Source: Dysosmobacter segnis (GTDB taxonomy: Bacteria > Bacillota > Clostridia > Oscillospirales > Oscillospiraceae). Taken from it: a DNA stretch of 60,670 nt. Shown here piece after piece: positions 51,192-60,061 of the stretch. The position numbers were made by a program, and so were the translations under genes. Below the pieces are notes generated by a model. It was not told where the DNA came from. It searched no databases and saw only the letters and a list, made by a program, of their open reading frames with translations. Position 1 is the stretch's first letter, and every line of letters begins with the position of its first letter. The stretch is from NCBI RefSeq assembly GCF_014297285.1, contig NZ_JACOQI010000019.1:1-60670 (forward strand), written 5' to 3'.

Positions 51192-51512
51192 TTGGCGGGG
51201 CTGACGCGACTTTACGAAATGAAGGATCTGACCAAAGCGGAGCTGGCCCGCCGGTCCGGCATCAGCGAGGTCTATCTGCATCAGGTGTTTGCGGGGCGGC
51301 GGAATCCTTCCAGGGATCGGCTGCTGTGCATCTGCGTCGGTCTTGGCATCACGCTGGATGAGACCCAGCGGATGCTGACGCAGGGGGGCTACGCCCAACT
51401 GTATCCCCGCACCAGACGGGACGCCATTATCAGCTATGGCGTGGTCCATCAGCTACCCCTGGGGGAGATCAATGACAAGCTGTTTGCGGAGCAGGAAAAA
51501 ACCTTGTTTTGA
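51192..51512 (+). CDS. HTH regulator, N-terminus probably frame-shifted
   Basis: About 106 residues. The HTH core is clear (LTKAELARRSGISEVYLHQVFAGRRNPSRDRLLCICVGLGI) with the usual family tail (YPRTRRDAIISYGVVHQLPLGEINDKLF). No good ribosome binding site precedes the TTG at 51192. A frame from an ATG at 51157 (MPPSDEERFYTAWRG) would join it if the G-run at 51197-51200 had one more G. It is either a pseudogene or starts internally near the ATG at 51219. Confidence 0.6.
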   Translation: MAGLTRLYEMKDLTKAELARRSGISEVYLHQVFAGRRNPSRDRLLCICVGLGITLDETQRMLTQGGYAQLYPRTRRDAIISYGVVHQLPLGEINDKLFAEQEKTLF

Positions 51513-51585
51513 CCGGGCGCTGGGAAGGATTTGCCTGTGCGGAAAACGCACTGCAAATATAAAGACAACGAAAGGGAGACAGAAG

Positions 51586-52344
51586 ATGAAAAAGTTGACA
51601 ACAATTTTGCTTGCGGTGGCAATGACGCTGCCTCTGGTGGCTTGCAGAGGCGGGAACGCCGGAAATACCAATGGCGGAAATACCAACAGCGGAAGCACCG
51701 ACAAGCATACCCATGTGGAGGAAGTTATACCGGCAGTGGAACCCACCTGCACGAAGACCGGGCTGACAGAGGGCAAGCGCTGCTCCGAGTGCGGCGAGGT
51801 TCTGGTGGCACAGGAAACCGTTCCCGCTCTGGGCCGCACGACCGAAAGCGGTACCTGCGAAAGATGCGGACAGTCATTCGGCGATTGGCGCATCGACTAT
51901 TATGTGGATGACTTCAATCAGCCAACAGATGAATGGTATATTACGGAAGACGAATATCTCGTAGGTACTTTTAGCAACAGCGCAACAACAAATTCAAAAT
52001 TGTATGCGAATGTAATGGTGGATCTGGACGATAATGTTATGATATTCCTCTATGAATATGGCAGCAGACAGGTCAAAAACAGCTCTGAGCGCTATTGGGA
52101 TGAATATAACATCACCATGAGAACGCCCGATGGTGCAGACCACAAGATAACAGGTACTATGTATTGTGGTGATGATAGAGTTAATATTGATGATGCTTAT
52201 ATCGATGAGGTGCTGACAGCATTAAAGGGAGAGGGAAACGTCATGTTCCGCATTGAAAATGCTGACAGAACGGTTGAGAGCTACTTGATTGAGGTTGCCA
52301 CCTCCAACTTTGCGGAGCTGTATAACGCGCAGACCGGACAGTAA
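51586..52344 (+). CDS. Lipoprotein of unknown function
   Basis: 252 residues from the ATG at 51586 (GGGAGAC upstream). A lipobox (LVAC) is followed by a Gly/Asn/Ser linker. Two CxxC pairs sit in a KRCSECGEVL...GTCERCGQSF segment, a repeat seen in many Clostridial surface lipoproteins. The remainder is a beta-rich domain (DWRIDYYVDDFNQPTDEWYI) with no known function. The 3' half is more AT-rich than the flanks. Confidence 0.8.
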   Translation: MKKLTTILLAVAMTLPLVACRGGNAGNTNGGNTNSGSTDKHTHVEEVIPAVEPTCTKTGLTEGKRCSECGEVLVAQETVPALGRTTESGTCERCGQSFGDWRIDYYVDDFNQPTDEWYITEDEYLVGTFSNSATTNSKLYANVMVDLDDNVMIFLYEYGSRQVKNSSERYWDEYNITMRTPDGADHKITGTMYCGDDRVNIDDAYIDEVLTALKGEGNVMFRIENADRTVESYLIEVATSNFAELYNAQTGQ

Positions 52345-52649
52345 AGGGGCTGTCATTCGAAAACTCTCAGAAAGCGGGAACACTCTTTTGGAAACGCTGC
52401 TAAAGGAACAGGTGGCTCCCTGTGGGATCGCACCCTTGCTCCGTGACGGACAGCGACAAAGCGGCGATCCGGGAAGCTCTGACCGCCTGTGAGGCACTGA
52501 AGTAATTCGCTTTTTGACAACAAAGCAAGTAATAGGCGCAAACAGCCGCAAGCCATGTTCTGATGGCTTGCGGCTGTTTTTCATTCGTGCCATGCCTTGC
52601 GGCAGTTTCGGCACGGATAAAGCGGAGGAGCGCATGCAGCAACCTCCGC
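52345..52649. other. Gene-poor gap with coding remnant
   Basis: A short frame ending at about 52504 (TDSDKAAIREALTACEALK, then stop) looks like the 3' end of a lost gene. Otherwise there is a terminator at 52540 and an 8-bp inverted repeat AGCGGAGG/CCTCCGCT at 52621-52650. Confidence 0.4.
52540..52582 (+). terminator. Rho-independent terminator
   Basis: AAACAGCCGCAAGCCAT pairs with ATGGCTTGCGGCTGTTT (17 bp) followed by T's. Confidence 0.85.
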
Positions 52650-52678
52650 TTGAAAAAAAGCTGTCCGGTTGCTATAAT
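52650..52678 (+). promoter_or_regulatory. Promoter of yqzL-recO
   Basis: TTGAAA at 52650-52655, a 17-bp spacer and consensus TATAAT at 52673-52678. Confidence 0.75.
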
Positions 52679-52753
52679 TGGGTCTGTACGAAGCATTTTC
52701 CAGCTATAAGCGGGACTTTTCGACACAGACTATCCATCAGGGAGGGCTGTACG

Positions 52754-52843
52754 ATGAAAGAACCTTCGCTTTGGACGTTGTTTTCGGATACCGGAGATCC
52801 GTTGGCCTATCTGCTTTACCGCGCCGGGTCTGCCGGACGCTGA
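52754..52843 (+). CDS. yqzL: YqzL-like microprotein (29 aa)
   Basis: ATG at 52754 with GGAGGG 7 bases upstream, 29 codons. The sequence (EPSLWTLFSDTGDPLAYLLY) matches the YqzL pattern of an aromatic N-terminus, FSxTGD and xxYLLY. YqzL is encoded just before recO in Bacillus, as here. Its function is unknown. It is short and easily missed by gene callers. Confidence 0.75.
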   Translation: MKEPSLWTLFSDTGDPLAYLLYRAGSAGR

Positions 52844-52886
52844 TTTTCTTTCGGAGGCGGGGCCTCCGTACATAGGTGGTGAATTG

Positions 52887-53654
52887 ATGGCGTTGTCGCC
52901 GTACATTGTGACAAAGGGCGTAGTCCTCCGGGAGACGGAGACAAGGGACGCCGATAAGATCCTAACCCTCCTGACAGCGGAGCGGGGCAAGCTCTCTGTC
53001 ATCGCCCGGGGCGTCTGCCGCAAGGGGTGCAAATTCGCCGCCTGCGCCCAGCCGTTGGCCTACTCCGAGTGGACGCTTTACAAAAAGGGCGACTGGTACT
53101 ACGCCAACGAGGGGGCCACTCTGGAACTGTTCAACGGTTTGCGGGCGGATCTGGACGCAATGGCGCTGGGGTTTTATCTGGCGGAGCTGACGGAGGCCGT
53201 CACCACGGAGGACGCGCCCCATCAGGGGCTTTTGAGCCACCTGCTCAACGGGCTGTACGCCGTTTCCATTCTGCGAAAGCCTTTGCCGCTGGTGAAAGCG
53301 GCGTTTGAGATCAAGCTGCTGTGTCTGGCTGGCTACGAGCCTCTGGCGGACGCCTGCGCCTACTGCGGTTGCCCCGATCCCCAACAGCCGTATTTCGACG
53401 TTTTGCAGGGCGTTCTCCGCTGCGGGACCTGCGGAGAGGGGCGCCGAGGGTTTCCCCTGTGTCGGGATTCACTGGCCGCCCTGCGGCACATCGTTTACGG
53501 CGACCCCAAGCGGCTTTATTCCTTCACACTGGGACCGGAGGCCCAAAAGCGGCTGTCCGCTGCCGCCGAAGCCTTTGTCTCCGCCCAGTTGGAGCGGGGA
53601 TTCCGGACGCTGGACTTCTATAAGAGTGTCCGGTGCATGAATGAGCCATCCTGA
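52887..53654 (+). CDS. recO: DNA repair protein RecO
   Basis: 255 residues. N-terminal OB fold (VTKGVVLRETETRDADKILTLLTAERGKLSVIARGVCRKGC), a helical middle, and a zinc site (CAYCG...CGTCGEG). RecO loads RecA with RecR in recombinational repair. The ATG at 52887 follows AGGTGGTGA; the frame is open two codons upstream. It is 43 bp after yqzL and 50 bp before mutS2. Confidence 0.92.
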   Translation: MALSPYIVTKGVVLRETETRDADKILTLLTAERGKLSVIARGVCRKGCKFAACAQPLAYSEWTLYKKGDWYYANEGATLELFNGLRADLDAMALGFYLAELTEAVTTEDAPHQGLLSHLLNGLYAVSILRKPLPLVKAAFEIKLLCLAGYEPLADACAYCGCPDPQQPYFDVLQGVLRCGTCGEGRRGFPLCRDSLAALRHIVYGDPKRLYSFTLGPEAQKRLSAAAEAFVSAQLERGFRTLDFYKSVRCMNEPS

Positions 53655-53704
53655 TTGATTACATTTTGTATGATACCGTGCCTTTTATACGGTAAGGAGC
53701 GATT

Positions 53705-56095
53705 ATGAGCGAATTATTTGATAAATCCATCCGCACCTTGGAGTTGCCGCGGGTCCTTCAACTACTGTCTGAGCAGGCGGTCAGCCCGGAGGCCAAGGAG
53801 CTGGCACTGGCGGTCCGGCCGGAAACAGATTATGAGGACGTGCTGCGCCTGCTGGATCAGACCGACGGCGCACGGGCCATGATCGTCCTGCGGGGGGCGC
53901 CGGGTTTTTCCGGTGTCAAGCCGGTAAAGGACCTGCTGGACCGGGCGGACCGGGGCGGCAGCCTCAACATCCCGGAGCTGATCCGGATCGGCGATCTGCT
54001 GTACGCTGCCCGCCGGGCCAAGGAGTATTTCAATGCCGACGCGGCAGAGCCTACCGCTCTCGACCAGATTTTTCTGTCCATCCACGGCAACCGGTTCTTG
54101 GAGGATAAGATCCGGCGGTGCATCAGCGACGAGAACACCGTGGCCGACGCCGCCAGCCCGGAGCTGGCGGACATTCGCCGTCACATGCGGGCGGCGCTGG
54201 CAAAAAGCCGGCAGATTTTGCAGAAGATCATCTCTTCCCCCAGCTATTCCAAGGTTTTGCAGGACAACATCATCACCCAGCGGGATGGGCGCTTTGTGGT
54301 CCCCGTAAGGGCGGATCAGAAGGGCAATCTGCCGGGACTGATCCACGATGTTTCCTCCACTGGCGCTACGGTGTTCGTGGAGCCGATGGGGGTGGTGCAG
54401 GCCAACAACGAATACGCGGAATTACAGGCCAAGGAACAGGCGGAGATCGACCGCATTTTGGCGGAGCTGTCCGCCGATGCCGCCGCCCACCGGCGGGACA
54501 TTCAGTGGGATCATGACGCGCTGGTGCAGCTGGATCTGATCTTCGCCCGGGGCGAATTGAGCTATAAGATGGACGCGATCCGCCCCCAGGTGCGGCGGGA
54601 CGGCTTGATCCGTCTGCGGAAGGCGCGGCATCCCCTGCTGGACAAAAAAACAGCGGTACCCATCGACATTGAACTGGGCGGTGCGTTTGATACCCTGGTC
54701 ATCACCGGCCCCAACACCGGCGGTAAGACTGTTTCTCTGAAAACACTGGGTCTGCTGACCCTGATGACCCAATGCGGCCTGCATATCCCCGCCGGGGACC
54801 GCAGCGAGGTGTCCGTTTACGAACGGGTGCTGGCGGACATCGGCGATGAGCAAAGCATCGAGCAGAGCTTGTCCACCTTCTCCGCTCACATGAAAACCAT
54901 TGTAGAGATTTTACAGGAGGCGGACCGGGATAGTCTGATCCTGTTCGACGAGCTGGGAGCCGGTACCGACCCGGTGGAGGGTGCGGCGCTGGCCATTGCC
55001 ATCATTCAGCACGTCCGGGCACTGGGGGCCAGAGCTGCCGCCACCACCCACTACGCAGAGCTGAAAACCTTTGCCATGACCACGCCGGGAGTGGAGAACG
55101 CCTCCTGCGAGTTCAATGTGGAGACCCTCAGCCCTACTTATCGACTGCTGATCGGCATCCCCGGCAAGTCCAATGCCTTTGCCATCTCTCGGCGGCTGGG
55201 CCTGCCCGATGAAGTTATCACCAACGCCCAATCGCAGATGAGCAAGGACAGCGTTCGGTTTGAGGACGTGCTGACCCAACTGGAGGCCAAGCGGCAGGCG
55301 TTGGAAAAGCGAGAGCAGGAGACTGACCGGCTGTACCGCCAGCGGGAGGAGGACGCCCGGAAAGCCCGGGAATTCCGGGAACAGATGCAGCGGGCCAAGG
55401 AAAATGCCCGCAGCCGGGGCGAGGCCGAAGCCAAGCGCATCCTGCGGGACGCCCGCTCCGCCTCTGACGCGGTGTTTGCCGAACTGGAACGGATGCGGAA
55501 GGAGCAGGCCAAGGCAGACCGGGCCATCAACGCCAATGAAGCCAGAGCCGAACTGCGCCGCCAGCTGAACGAGGCGGAGGACGCCATCGACAAGCGGGAT
55601 GCCCGCTCCGAGCCGATCCCCAAACCCAGCCGTCCCATTCAGAAGGGGGATCTGGTGGAGATCCCTGGTGTTTCCACACCGGCAGAGGTGGTGGGCGTGG
55701 GCAGCGACGGCACCTTGCAGCTAAAGGCCGGTATTTTGAAAATGAAGGCCAAGGCCGACGAAGTACGTCTCATTGAGGACGATGAGCGGGCCGCCATGAA
55801 GAAAAAAGCCCCCAAGCCCACCCGGACCGCTGTGACCGGTCTCCGCACTGCCGCCAGCCGGGAGCTGGACATCCGGGGCATGGAGACGCTGGAGGCGGAG
55901 AGCGTGGTGGAGACCTTCCTCTCCACTGCCGTCATGGGCCATTTGGAAACCGTCACCATCATCCACGGCAAGGGCACCGGCGCACTGCGGAATGCGGTGC
56001 ATGATATCCTGCGGCGGAACAAAAATGTGAAGTCTTTCCGTCTGGGCGTCTACGGTGAGGGCGAAAACGGCGTCACCGTGGTGACCATGAAGTAA
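53705..56095 (+). CDS. mutS2: MutS2 ATPase/endonuclease
   Basis: 796 residues. MutS core and lever domains, Walker A GPNTGGKT, LFDELGAGTDPVEGAALA, a long coiled-coil connector (about 520-640), a KOW-like segment and a C-terminal Smr domain (LDIRGMETLEAE, HGKGTGALR). MutS2 acts on recombination intermediates and, in Bacillus, on collided ribosomes. AAGGAG precedes the ATG. Confidence 0.95.
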   Translation: MSELFDKSIRTLELPRVLQLLSEQAVSPEAKELALAVRPETDYEDVLRLLDQTDGARAMIVLRGAPGFSGVKPVKDLLDRADRGGSLNIPELIRIGDLLYAARRAKEYFNADAAEPTALDQIFLSIHGNRFLEDKIRRCISDENTVADAASPELADIRRHMRAALAKSRQILQKIISSPSYSKVLQDNIITQRDGRFVVPVRADQKGNLPGLIHDVSSTGATVFVEPMGVVQANNEYAELQAKEQAEIDRILAELSADAAAHRRDIQWDHDALVQLDLIFARGELSYKMDAIRPQVRRDGLIRLRKARHPLLDKKTAVPIDIELGGAFDTLVITGPNTGGKTVSLKTLGLLTLMTQCGLHIPAGDRSEVSVYERVLADIGDEQSIEQSLSTFSAHMKTIVEILQEADRDSLILFDELGAGTDPVEGAALAIAIIQHVRALGARAAATTHYAELKTFAMTTPGVENASCEFNVETLSPTYRLLIGIPGKSNAFAISRRLGLPDEVITNAQSQMSKDSVRFEDVLTQLEAKRQALEKREQETDRLYRQREEDARKAREFREQMQRAKENARSRGEAEAKRILRDARSASDAVFAELERMRKEQAKADRAINANEARAELRRQLNEAEDAIDKRDARSEPIPKPSRPIQKGDLVEIPGVSTPAEVVGVGSDGTLQLKAGILKMKAKADEVRLIEDDERAAMKKKAPKPTRTAVTGLRTAASRELDIRGMETLEAESVVETFLSTAVMGHLETVTIIHGKGTGALRNAVHDILRRNKNVKSFRLGVYGEGENGVTVVTMK

Positions 56096-56120
56096 TACGA
56101 AATATTGGCACAAAAGAATC

Positions 56121-56162
56121 AAACAAACACGCCATACCTCCCGGTATGGCGTGTTTGTTTGT
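56121..56162. terminator. Bidirectional terminator
   Basis: CAAACAAACACGCCATACC and its perfect 19-bp complement enclose TCCC, between convergent mutS2 and the VWA gene. Confidence 0.88.
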
Positions 56163-56166
56163 TTAT

Positions 56167-57918
56167 TCAGCCGGACAGCTCCCGGATCTCCGTTTGGATC
56201 AGCCGTCCCGCCGCGGCGGAGAGCTGGTCCATCCGGCGAATGGGAGCCAGATCCTGCCCGTAGATAGCACGGGCGTTGGGAACGTTGGCGTTCTCCCCCA
56301 TAAAGACGGCGGCCACCCGGACACCCTTCCGCCGCAAGGCCCGGACCTCGTCCGCCGTGTCCTCTACACCTACTTGACCGTCATAGTCCCTGCTGAGGGG
56401 GACCTTGCCGGTAGGGAGAATCTTGTGGCTGTCGTCGGGACTGGCATCCGTCAACAGGATCAGCAGGTGCTTGTCTGCCGGGGCGGTGTTCAGCAGCTCC
56501 GCTGCCATCCGCAGCGCCAGTCCGTCCCGGTTCCAGCCGGCGGCGAAGTAGTCAAAAATCTTCCGTTCTCCGTTTTTCTCACCGAAATCCTTCAGCACCC
56601 GCAGCACCGTATAGCCCCGGAGACTGCAAAAGCTGCTGACGCGGACGGGAATGCCGCAGTCCGCAAGGCTTTTTGCCAGAATATACCCTTGGGCGGCGAT
56701 GGTTTCCTGACAGTGAAGCCGGGAGGCAGAGCCGTCCAGCAGCAGGTCCACCGTAAAGCCGGGGGTGCTTTCCTCGTCGCTGCGCAAAAACACCTTATCG
56801 TCTCCCAGCACTGGCAGCCGCCAGACCCGCCGGCTGTCCAGATGGCCCTGTCGGGCGGAGACGGCGTCCGGCTGCTGGTGGATCAGCATGCAGTTGCGGA
56901 TCTGCTCCGTCAGCCGCAGGAGGGCGCTTTGATAGAGGTCGCTGTTTTTGACGTAAGCGGCCCGGTTTCGCTTGGCCTGCTCCTCTGCCTGTTGAAAAAG
57001 CCGCTGGGCATCGGCGCTGACCGGTTTGTCGGGCGACGGCTCCCCACGGGTGAACCAGAGGTGGCAGCCCAGATGGTTTCCGGTGCAGTCCCGCTGCTCC
57101 ATCAGCGCCAATTCCTTGGGAGCGTACAGACTGCGGCCGAAGCAGCGTTCCACATAGTCCCGGTCCTCGGTTTCCCGCTCATTGGAACGTAAATGGGAGC
57201 GCAGGGCATTGGACGCCCGCACCATGCCGTTTTCTCCCACCGCCGCAGATCGGCCGATGGCCAGATCGTCGGTGCGGACCATCTCCGTGGAGAACAGCTT
57301 CGTCAGCAGCGGCGCCCACCGCTCTCCGAAATGGAGGGTAAGGGGCGTTTTGGCGTGGGCGGTGCCGTCAAAGCGGAGATATTTTTGGAAGGCGGCCCGG
57401 ATCGCCGCCGCTACCTCCTCTCCACTCATGGTACCGGGACAGGCAAGAGCCTCCGACAGTCCCTTTTCCCAAGGGGTCAGCACAGGCAGTCTCTGCCCAA
57501 GCACGGTTTTCCATCTGGCGGACTGTATGGCGTACACCAGCTGGTTTTTCTCCATCCACTCCTGCCGGGAAAGCTGATATTCCGATTCAAAAAACGCGGA
57601 AGCATGGGCCTGCCGCAGTGCTGCTAAAGCGGGACGCTTCGGTAATTCCTTCTCATAAACGGCGTTTTCCAGAGCCAGCCACGCAAGGTCATCGTACACG
57701 GCCTGCCGTGCGTCCCCCGCCCAAGCGGCGAACAACTGCTTGGGAAGCTCATCCCCAAACCATTTGTGGACCAACCCAATGACGCAGTTCATATAAAGAT
57801 CAGGCTGGCCGTCAGACTGCATGGCCAGAAACTGCGGTTCAAATTTGTAGTCCCCGCAGGCAGTCCACACCTGATTGATGGCCCGCCGCTGGCGGGCGCT
57901 GTAACCGGAGGCTTCCAT
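56167..57918 (-). CDS. VWA-domain protein (CobT/CoxE-like)
   Basis: 583 residues. The C-terminal third is a von Willebrand A domain with the MIDAS motif DGSAS and a LLILLTDASPDD strand. The N-terminal part is helical and unassigned. The ATG at 57918 lies 2 bp beyond the stop of the AAA+ gene with no ribosome binding site of its own, so it is translationally coupled. With the ATPase it forms a MoxR-VWA type chaperone pair that could activate or insert a cofactor in a partner enzyme. Confidence 0.87.
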   Translation of the reverse strand: MEASGYSARQRRAINQVWTACGDYKFEPQFLAMQSDGQPDLYMNCVIGLVHKWFGDELPKQLFAAWAGDARQAVYDDLAWLALENAVYEKELPKRPALAALRQAHASAFFESEYQLSRQEWMEKNQLVYAIQSARWKTVLGQRLPVLTPWEKGLSEALACPGTMSGEEVAAAIRAAFQKYLRFDGTAHAKTPLTLHFGERWAPLLTKLFSTEMVRTDDLAIGRSAAVGENGMVRASNALRSHLRSNERETEDRDYVERCFGRSLYAPKELALMEQRDCTGNHLGCHLWFTRGEPSPDKPVSADAQRLFQQAEEQAKRNRAAYVKNSDLYQSALLRLTEQIRNCMLIHQQPDAVSARQGHLDSRRVWRLPVLGDDKVFLRSDEESTPGFTVDLLLDGSASRLHCQETIAAQGYILAKSLADCGIPVRVSSFCSLRGYTVLRVLKDFGEKNGERKIFDYFAAGWNRDGLALRMAAELLNTAPADKHLLILLTDASPDDSHKILPTGKVPLSRDYDGQVGVEDTADEVRALRRKGVRVAAVFMGENANVPNARAIYGQDLAPIRRMDQLSAAAGRLIQTEIRELSG

Positions 57919-57919
57919 A

Positions 57920-58834
57920 TCAGTCGGTAAACAGTCGGCTGCGGTCCAGCTTCGCCGGGATCCGGGCGGCAATAACATCCCGGATGAGACCCTGCTCGTA
58001 GCTGTCAAAGGCCTTATTGGTGATACCCATGTCCAGCGCCGTTCCGGCGCTGATCCCCCGGCGGATCAGCCGCAGAGCGTCCAGCATACCCCGGAGGTCC
58101 AGCGCCTTAGAGGAGATCTCGGCGCTTTCGCACTTTTTTTGCAGGTCGAGGAAAAGCTGCACGAACTGTCCCCGGTATTTCTTCTCCAGCGAGGGGAATT
58201 CCTCTCCCAAAAGCCGGTCCAGACCGTCCCCGTCAATGGCGGGCATCTGAATCACCGCGAACCGGCTGGTCAGGGCCTCATTCAGCTCTCGTGTTCCGGC
58301 GTAGCCGTAGTTCATGGTGCCAATGAAGCGGGCGGCTGGATCCACCTCCACCCGATCATAACCGGGTACATCAATGGCGCGGCGAAAGTCCAGCGTGGCG
58401 TGGAGCACAGCCAATGCCTCGTTTTTCGCCATGTTGATCTCGTCCAAGATCCCGAAGCCGCCATGCTGCGCGCAGAGATACACCGGGCCGGGACGGAAGG
58501 TCACCTGCCCGTTTTCAAAGGTATCCATGCCGATGAGACTGGCGGCGTCCATGTTCACATGAAAGGATACATCCCAGCTTGGCCGTGCAAAGACTTGGGC
58601 CAGATTTTCCGCCAACACATTTTTACCTGTAGCCTTGCTGCCGGCCAGCAGCAGATTTTCCCCGCACAGGAGGGCGGCAATAGAGGCTTCCCAGACCTCC
58701 TTTCCGTAGTAATGGTAGCGGGGCTTGGGGATCCGGTTTTGCAGCTCCGGAGGGGTGGGATAGGCGTTCCGGTATTCCTGGATGCCCTCCAATAACTCCT
58801 TGCTGATTTGTTCCTGCTCTAAAAAATCCAACAA
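57920..58834 (-). CDS. AAA+ ATPase, MoxR/CobS-like
   Basis: About 304 residues. Walker A-like loop GSKATGKN (a variant with Asn after Lys), Walker B GILDEINMAKNEAL, sensor IGTMNYGYAGTRELNEALTSRF. The frame is open to a GTG at 58873, but the only good ribosome binding site (AAAGGAAG) lies before a TTG at 58834, which is chosen. It is the operon partner of the VWA protein. Confidence 0.87.
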   Translation of the reverse strand: MLDFLEQEQISKELLEGIQEYRNAYPTPPELQNRIPKPRYHYYGKEVWEASIAALLCGENLLLAGSKATGKNVLAENLAQVFARPSWDVSFHVNMDAASLIGMDTFENGQVTFRPGPVYLCAQHGGFGILDEINMAKNEALAVLHATLDFRRAIDVPGYDRVEVDPAARFIGTMNYGYAGTRELNEALTSRFAVIQMPAIDGDGLDRLLGEEFPSLEKKYRGQFVQLFLDLQKKCESAEISSKALDLRGMLDALRLIRRGISAGTALDMGITNKAFDSYEQGLIRDVIAARIPAKLDRSRLFTD

Positions 58835-58962
58835 AATCGTTTGCTTCCTTTCTGTTGGGGGCGCCGCGGACACGCGCCGTCTTTTTTCGGCCCCATCATA
58901 GCACGATGATTTCTGAAAATCAACGGGATATCAACGTTTTTTGAATTCTGTGGAAATAGCGG

Positions 58963-58992
58963 TTGATTTACCTACAAAACTGGTGGTATAAT
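58963..58992 (+). promoter_or_regulatory. Promoter of the Rrf2 gene
   Basis: TTGATT at 58963-58968, an 18-bp spacer and TATAAT at 58987-58992, 34 bp before the ATG. Confidence 0.7.
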
Positions 58993-59025
58993 AAAGACAA
59001 AAATACGGAGCAAGGAGGATATACT

Positions 59026-59451
59026 ATGATCTCAACAAAGGGGCGGTATTCTATCCGGATCCTGCTGGACTTGGCCGAACACCGCAACGGAAGCTACATT
59101 CCCATGAAGGATGTTGCTGCCCGCCAAAACATTTCTCTGAAATATATCGAGCGGCTGATGCCGGCCCTGAAGGCGGCCGGTCTGGTGGACAGCGTTCACG
59201 GGATCGGCGGCGGTTACCGGCTGACCCGGGAGCCGGACCAGTATACCCTGTGGGAAATTCTACGGCTGGCGGAAGGGGATCTGGCTCCGGTAGCCTGCCT
59301 GCAAAGTGGCGCGGCCCCCTGTGCCCGGGCTGCGGACTGCCGTACCCTGTCGGTGTGGGACGGCTATTATAAGCTGAGCCGGGACTACTTTTCCGGTATC
59401 ACGCTGGCGGACCTGATGCGCGAGCCGCGGACAAGTGACTATGTAATTTGA
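59026..59451 (+). CDS. Rrf2-family transcriptional regulator
   Basis: 141 residues. Winged helix (MISTKGRYSIRILLDLAEH, ISLKYIERLMPALKAAGLVDSVHGIGGGYRL) and three cysteines in a C-x8-C-x5-C loop (ACLQSGAAPCARAADC) that probably holds an Fe-S cluster as in IscR. No isc genes are adjacent in the window. The ATG at 59026 follows AAGGAGG; the frame begins upstream without a binding site. Confidence 0.9.
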   Translation: MISTKGRYSIRILLDLAEHRNGSYIPMKDVAARQNISLKYIERLMPALKAAGLVDSVHGIGGGYRLTREPDQYTLWEILRLAEGDLAPVACLQSGAAPCARAADCRTLSVWDGYYKLSRDYFSGITLADLMREPRTSDYVI

Positions 59452-59456
59452 ACAGG

Positions 59457-59488
59457 CGGGACCGGACGGAAGTCTGGTCCCGTTTTTT
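59457..59488 (+). terminator. Terminator of the Rrf2 gene
   Basis: CGGGACCGGAC pairs with GTCTGGTCCCG (11 bp, one G-U) followed by TTTTTT. Confidence 0.85.
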
Positions 59489-59942
59489 CGGCTAAAATCG
59501 ACCGCTGTCAAGGGAGAAAGCCTTGCGTGTACGTAGAAAAGGGCAAATACAGAACGGTTATGTAAAGTGATTTTTGCTTTTTCATTTGGTTGAAAATAGG
59601 GTTTGCGGTTTTGCGGATATTTGGAGATATTTGTCTGAATACGTTGATAATACTAAAGAAAAACGATGTTGATAACTCTGTGGAAAATGTGAATAACTCC
59701 TTGTAGATAAAAATTATTGTCATTTTTATGTAAACACTAACGCTTCCCGGCGAAACCGGACGCTGGCTGCGGTTTTTGTCAAATTATGAACTTTTTACAG
59801 AAAGTTACATGCGGAACGCGAATCCGGCGTTTGTAAAGATGGCAAATCGCCCATTTTTTAGAAGCCTCGGAAAATCCATAATATACAATTCGTATTATCC
59901 TTGTTCAGCAGAAGAAAAAGTTCGTTTTCCTGTGAAAATAGG
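59489..59942. other. AT-rich gap without genes
   Basis: No supported ORF. One match to the DnaA-box pattern TGTGNATAA (59688-59696) directly follows a one-mismatch copy (59679-59687), within an AT-rich stretch. This is too little to call an origin. Confidence 0.4.
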
Positions 59943-59971
59943 TTGACGCTCCAGCAAAAGTATGGTATCAT
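59943..59971 (+). promoter_or_regulatory. Promoter of the tRNA-Thr gene
   Basis: TTGACG at 59943-59948, a 17-bp spacer and TATCAT at 59966-59971. Confidence 0.65.
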
Positions 59972-60002
59972 GTTTTCTGCTTAAATTATCTCATCGTTCC
60001 CT

Positions 60003-60051
60003 ATGCTGACGTAGAGCAGCTGATTCGTAAGAATCAGGTCTGCGACCCCAA
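60003..60051 (+). pseudogene. Decayed tRNA-Thr copy
   Basis: The TATGCT-A-GTAG start and a 20-base run (60011-60030) are shared with the intact tRNA (60080-60099). The D-arm is deleted and the 3' half is degenerate. It may be a remnant of tandem tRNA duplication or of earlier integration at this tRNA. Confidence 0.6.
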
Positions 60052-60061
60052 AAGTGAATAT

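Noticed and set aside
59489..59942. Replication origin
   Set aside because: One exact DnaA-box-like match, no replication genes nearby.
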